Assembly (NCBI RefSeq): GCF_900187265.1
Contig: NZ_LT906450.1
Coordinates: forward strand, 186,001-250,000
DNA: 64,000 nt
Source: Rhodococcus rhodochrous
Lineage (GTDB): Bacteria > Actinomycetota > Actinomycetes > Mycobacteriales > Mycobacteriaceae
Direction of reading: 5' to 3'
The translations under genes and the position numbers were made by a program. This document shows positions 61,217-64,000 of this stretch, in pieces (position 1 is the stretch's first letter; each line of letters begins with the position of its first letter). The notes beneath the pieces were generated by a model. It searched no databases and was not told the DNA's origin. It was given only the letters and a program-made list of their open reading frames with translations.

Positions 61217-61872
61217 CATCTGCGGCGTCGTCCTCTGGTGCGTTCGCTTCTGGTGGGGCGCGGCCCGAGTTCGTAGGGGATCTTCAGGATGTGACGGGTT
61301 TTGGCGTCGATGTCGCAGTTGCCGGAGGCGACGGAGTGGAGGATGCCGTTGTAGACCAGGTCCCACAGGTCGGGGTTGCGTTGGATCTCGCTGATCTTGA
61401 ACGAGTGGATCTTGTTGCCGTGTGCATCTTTCAAACGGAGAACGCGGTTCGGCCCGTCGGCTGAAAATCGTATGCGGGTGAGGTGATAGGTGTCAACCCA
61501 ATCGTCGCGCCACTGCACCCAGGTGGATCCGACTGCGGTCCAATGGTTTCTGGTGGCGCCGAACATCACCCACGCACCCACAGCCATGATGACCCACATG
61601 ACCCACATGTGGGTCCAGCGAAGGCCTCCGTCGACAAGGGTGAGGTACGCGACCGAGATGCCCACGATGAAGAGCGCGCTCGTGTACTGGTCACGGGCGG
61701 TGGGCTGGAGCCATTCGAGAACGGGTCCGAGATGTTCCGGCGCTTCCGGAGGCTTCCGTGGGGATCTGTCGGTCGGCGTGTGCTCGATTCTCTGGTAGAT
61801 GCGTGGCGCACGGGGTGGTCGCGGCTCTCCGGTGTTTGGATCGGGAATCGCGGGCAGGTCGGTTGTATTCAT
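61213..61872 (-). CDS. Two-TM membrane protein, tandem copy 1 (candidate immunity protein)
   Basis: A 219-residue protein, first of the three copies and only 8 nt after the candidate toxin gene. N-terminus PPRAPRIYQRIEHTP, helices near 64-80 (FIVGISVAYLTLVDGG) and 87-106, then the conserved domain ending PTRSERTRGRRRRW. It is the most divergent copy in the N-terminus and membrane hairpin, as expected for the ancestral gene or for altered specificity. ATG 61872. If the upstream gene encodes a pore-forming toxin, these proteins are placed to protect the inner membrane. Confidence 0.82.
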   Translation of the reverse strand: MNTTDLPAIPDPNTGEPRPPRAPRIYQRIEHTPTDRSPRKPPEAPEHLGPVLEWLQPTARDQYTSALFIVGISVAYLTLVDGGLRWTHMWVMWVIMAVGAWVMFGATRNHWTAVGSTWVQWRDDWVDTYHLTRIRFSADGPNRVLRLKDAHGNKIHSFKISEIQRNPDLWDLVYNGILHSVASGNCDIDAKTRHILKIPYELGPRPTRSERTRGRRRRW

Positions 61873-61880
61873 TTATGTCC

Positions 61881-63041
61881 TCAGAAGAGATTTCCCACCC
61901 AGCGCGCCGCGGAACCGGCAGCGCCGGAGATATCGTCCCAGTGTTCGATCACTTCGCCCACACCGAACGCGACACCGACCCCGGCGCCAACAGCGAGAAG
62001 GGTGACAGGACCGCCTGCTGCACTCGCGAGTATCAACTCGGTCGCTACGGTTCCGGCGACGAAACCACCGACATCCTTCGCAACCGCTTTGACTGCGTCT
62101 CCGGTGGTTTCGGCATTTGCTACATCGTAGGCAGTCTGAAGTCCGGTGAGAACGCCTCCCACGACGGGCACCTTCGAGCCGAACTGTGCCAATGCCGAAC
62201 CTTTTGGTAAATAGTCGCCGGCGGTGCGACCGAAGGATTCGATGAATTTGTTGTCACCGAGCCCCGCAAGCAAGCGAGAGTTCTCCGCAGCGAACCGCGC
62301 TGCATCGTCCGCTCCGCCCTGGAAGGCTCGAACAGCCCTGGCGGCTGTTGCTTCAGGGTACGGATCGCCAAGTCGCGCCGCTTCGGCAGCAAGCTCACGC
62401 AGCCGGGCGAGGGTCGCACCTCGCGTAGCGGCTTCGTTGCCCCATTTCGACAGCTCGGAGACTGTCGTCGCTATGTATCCGCCCACGGTATGCGCCAAGA
62501 GCCATTCCCACTGGGCTTCTGCGTCCTTCAGGATCGTCGTCGGCCCGCGCAAGGCTTCTGCGAGCGCGCTGTGCGCTCCGGTTTCGGCCGCGCGACCTTC
62601 CGCAACGAGCCCCGCAGCCGCCTCGTAGGCTGCGATCTGCTTCGTCCGAAAAACCTGGGGTGCGATGTCGTACGAGTTCGGATCGACGTTGAGTGGCTCA
62701 CCGATCCCGACGCCGAACTCCACGGGAATACCGGCTTCCGCCGCTGTCGCCTCGGCCTGCGACATGCGTGACCGGGCGGTGACGAGTCTGTCGGCGAATG
62801 CGCGCAGGGCAGCGGCGATCACGTCGATCTGGTCTGCGGCCTCGGTCGTCCCCGTGATGACGCGGTCGAGCGTCGTGCGGAACGCATCTCCCGCGGGGCT
62901 TCTGAATTCGTACTCGGACTCGGTGCGTCCGTCGCGCGCCACCTTCAGTCGGTCGTGCACACCCGTGGCGAGGGCAGTGAGCGAATCCGCGCATGCGTAG
63001 CAGGAGGTGGGGTCGCCGAAGACTCGGGTGTCGAGGCTCAT
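61881..63041 (-). CDS. Candidate type VII-secreted toxin with membrane-active C-terminus
   Basis: A 386-residue protein. Residues 10-100 form a helical hairpin of WXG100/EspB-like type, with FRSPAGDAFRTTLDRV (47-61) at the usual turn. Residues 130-285 are Ala-rich helices. Residues 290-310 and 324-366 are strongly hydrophobic and glycine-rich (VPVVGGVLTG, GFVAGTVATELILAS, LLAVGAGVGVAFGVGEVIEHW), like pore-forming or membrane-inserting toxin ends. No signal peptide. ATG 63041 overlaps the stop of the EspC-like gene (ATGA). Followed by three membrane-protein genes. The toxin role is inferred from architecture; a structural ESX substrate is the alternative. Confidence 0.72.
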   Translation of the reverse strand: MSLDTRVFGDPTSCYACADSLTALATGVHDRLKVARDGRTESEYEFRSPAGDAFRTTLDRVITGTTEAADQIDVIAAALRAFADRLVTARSRMSQAEATAAEAGIPVEFGVGIGEPLNVDPNSYDIAPQVFRTKQIAAYEAAAGLVAEGRAAETGAHSALAEALRGPTTILKDAEAQWEWLLAHTVGGYIATTVSELSKWGNEAATRGATLARLRELAAEAARLGDPYPEATAARAVRAFQGGADDAARFAAENSRLLAGLGDNKFIESFGRTAGDYLPKGSALAQFGSKVPVVGGVLTGLQTAYDVANAETTGDAVKAVAKDVGGFVAGTVATELILASAAGGPVTLLAVGAGVGVAFGVGEVIEHWDDISGAAGSAARWVGNLF

Positions 63042-63313
63042 CTCTCACCGGCCTTCGCCATCTCCTGAGCAGTGTGCGACTCGGCGTCCTGGTAGGCGCG
63101 CAGACTGTCCTGGGTGGCGTCTGCTGCATCGGCCAGCGACCGGACCGCCGCGTCCAGCGCGGAAGCAATCGACCCGAGAGCGTCGACGAGCAGTGCGGTG
63201 GCGGCACCCGCGTCGGGTATCGGTGCGGGATCGGATCCGAGCTCGTCGATTCCCATTGCTCCGGTCGCCAGGAGCTTCGCGACCGTGTCGAGGTCACCGA
63301 TGTCGATGCTCAC
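63038..63313 (-). CDS. Small EspC-like (ESX secretion-associated) helical protein
   Basis: A 91-residue, Ala/Asp-rich, all-helical protein without a WXG motif. The order SIDIGDLDTVAKLL, then PIPDAGAATALLVDALGSIASAL, then LRAYQDAE near 71-78 resembles the EspC (DUF2580) family, whose members pair with larger ESX substrates. GTG 63313 overlaps the upstream stop (GTGA). Probably the chaperone or secretion partner of the 386-aa protein encoded next. Confidence 0.68.
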   Translation of the reverse strand: MSIDIGDLDTVAKLLATGAMGIDELGSDPAPIPDAGAATALLVDALGSIASALDAAVRSLADAADATQDSLRAYQDAESHTAQEMAKAGER

Positions 63314-63612
63314 CGGGTCGCTCTCCTGCCGAGCGGGTCCTCGAACGGACGGTCGTCGTCCTCGATCGGGGGTGGCGGTGGTTGTCGGCCGTCGAGCAGG
63401 ACCACGTCGTACCCGGTGGTCCGGTGGATCTCCTGCAGCCCTGTGCTGTCGACGCCCATCCACGGCTGCTGCGGTCCGCAGCAGCGGGCCAGTTCCTTCG
63501 GTGAGGTGTAGGCGGGCAACGCCAGCCGGCCGTCGGGCAGTGTGCGCATCTCGAGCCGAACGTGCCCGGAACTGTCGCGGCGTCGGATCGGCACATACAG
63601 AACGTCGCTCAT
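63310..63612 (-). CDS. SAV_915/SseB-like protein
   Basis: A 100-residue protein with the pattern of the SAV_915 family: YVPIRRRD at the start, RTLPDGRLALPAYTSPKELARCCGP in the middle (in parts), QPWMGVDSTGLQEI and VVLLDG. A Pro-run (PPPPPIEDDD) leads to a charged tail. The family is common in actinobacterial type VII effector neighbourhoods; its function is unknown. ATG 63612 is preceded by GGGGGA. First gene of the operon; divergent from the DoxX-like gene. Confidence 0.7.
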   Translation of the reverse strand: MSDVLYVPIRRRDSSGHVRLEMRTLPDGRLALPAYTSPKELARCCGPQQPWMGVDSTGLQEIHRTTGYDVVLLDGRQPPPPPIEDDDRPFEDPLGRRATR

Positions 63613-63740
63613 CGAATCCCCCGATTCCGTCGTACCCCCCGTACGACTCGCCGAGACCCTACCGCAGCCGCGATGAGTTTCCGGCTCCTGCCCGGTCGGT
63701 ATCTGCGACAGCACCGCTGCCCACCTACCAGGAGGTCGTC

Positions 63741-64000
63741 ATGAACACCTTCACCCCGTCCACCACCGGCACCCGCGACGACACCGCCGCGGCACCCTCA
63801 CGCACCGCCCGCATCGCAGGCCTGATCGTCAGCGGCCTCGTCGTCCTGTTCCTGCTGTGGGACTCGATCATCCACATCGCCAACGTCTCGCAGGTGCAGG
63901 AAGCCATGGCCGATCTCGGATTCGATCCGAGCCTCAACCGCGTGTTCGGCGTGGTCCTGCTGATCTGCCTGATCGCCTACGTCCTGCCGCCCACCGCGAT
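63741..64000 (+). CDS. DoxX-like membrane protein (3' end outside window)
   Basis: 86 codons are visible. After a Thr/Ala-rich N-terminus come hydrophobic segments (about 24-42 and 67-83) and the DoxX_2-type core WDSIIHIANVSQVQEAMADL and GFDPSLNRVFGVVLL. ATG 63741 follows AGGAGG. Members are small four-helix membrane proteins of uncertain role. Confidence 0.78.
   Translation, partial: MNTFTPSTTGTRDDTAAAPSRTARIAGLIVSGLVVLFLLWDSIIHIANVSQVQEAMADLGFDPSLNRVFGVVLLICLIAYVLPPTA

Larger units (their letters stand above)
59901..61872 (-). repeat. Three tandem copies of a 656-nt gene-sized unit
   Basis: Stop codons at 59901, 60557 and 61213 and starts at 60560, 61216 and 61872 are spaced by exactly 656 nt, so the unit includes the 4-nt overlap. 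Long stretches are identical at the DNA level, for example around 59955, 60612 and 61270 (3' parts) and around 60480 and 61137 (5' parts). This indicates recent duplication or continuing gene conversion. Confidence 0.9.

Noticed and set aside
59901-61872. CRISPR or short tandem repeat array
   Set aside because: The repeat unit is a whole coding gene of 656 nt without spacers.

Overview
The window is high-GC actinobacterial DNA from a mycolic-acid-producing bacterium of the order Mycobacteriales, most likely Rhodococcus or a close relative. The main evidence is one block (about 20.4-55.7 kb) that follows the gene order of the mycobacterial cell-wall locus: acyltransferase and HAD phosphatase, PGRP amidase, glf, glfT2, a PAP2 phosphatase, ubiA, aftB, two mycolyltransferases, a DUF732 lipoprotein, a Culp6-type cutinase, fadD32, pks13, accD4 and two emb arabinosyltransferases. 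GTG starts, 4-nt start/stop overlaps and hairpin terminators are common. The genus is inferred from gene content only.

Layout. (1) 1-7.3 kb: an aromatic-compound catabolic cluster. It holds ring-hydroxylating dioxygenase alpha (cut by the window edge) and beta subunits, an acetamidase/formamidase, a VOC extradiol-type dioxygenase, a degenerate M20-like protein, an IclR regulator, and a divergent pair of a 7Fe ferredoxin and a thioredoxin-reductase-like ferredoxin reductase that could feed electrons to the dioxygenase. (2) 7.5-16.1 kb: a surface-polysaccharide cluster with UDP-GlcNAc 2-epimerase, UDP-ManNAc dehydrogenase, a WecG/TagA glycosyltransferase, a pyruvyl transferase, a Wzx-type flippase, a double GNAT protein and a class III aminotransferase. 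It is damaged in two places: wecG and the pyruvyl transferase gene abut head to head with both 5' ends missing, and the flippase gene has a frameshift at a C5 run. (3) 16.1-20.3 kb: a hotdog thioesterase, an MFS transporter, an MBL-fold protein with a C-terminal Rieske domain, and a lipoprotein. (4) 20.4-55.7 kb: the envelope locus. Here galactan is built (Glf, GlfT2), the arabinose donor is made (UbiA and the PAP2 phosphatase), arabinan is extended (Emb, AftB), mycolic acids are condensed (AccD4, FadD32, Pks13) and mycolates are transferred to the wall (two mycolyltransferases). Three proteins in this block carry LGFP-type modules.

(5) 55.9-59.9 kb: a large FAD/Fe-S oxidoreductase, an AraC regulator and a small membrane protein. 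(6) 59.9-63.6 kb: the least familiar part. It is a tightly coupled minus-strand operon: a SAV_915-like protein, a small EspC-like helical protein, a 386-aa protein with a WXG100-like N-terminus and a glycine-rich hydrophobic C-terminus, and then three tandem copies (exact 656-nt period) of a two-TM membrane protein. The arrangement resembles a type VII (ESX)-secreted membrane-active toxin followed by amplified immunity genes. This is inference from architecture and is the top candidate for an undescribed system. (7) The window ends inside a DoxX-like gene.
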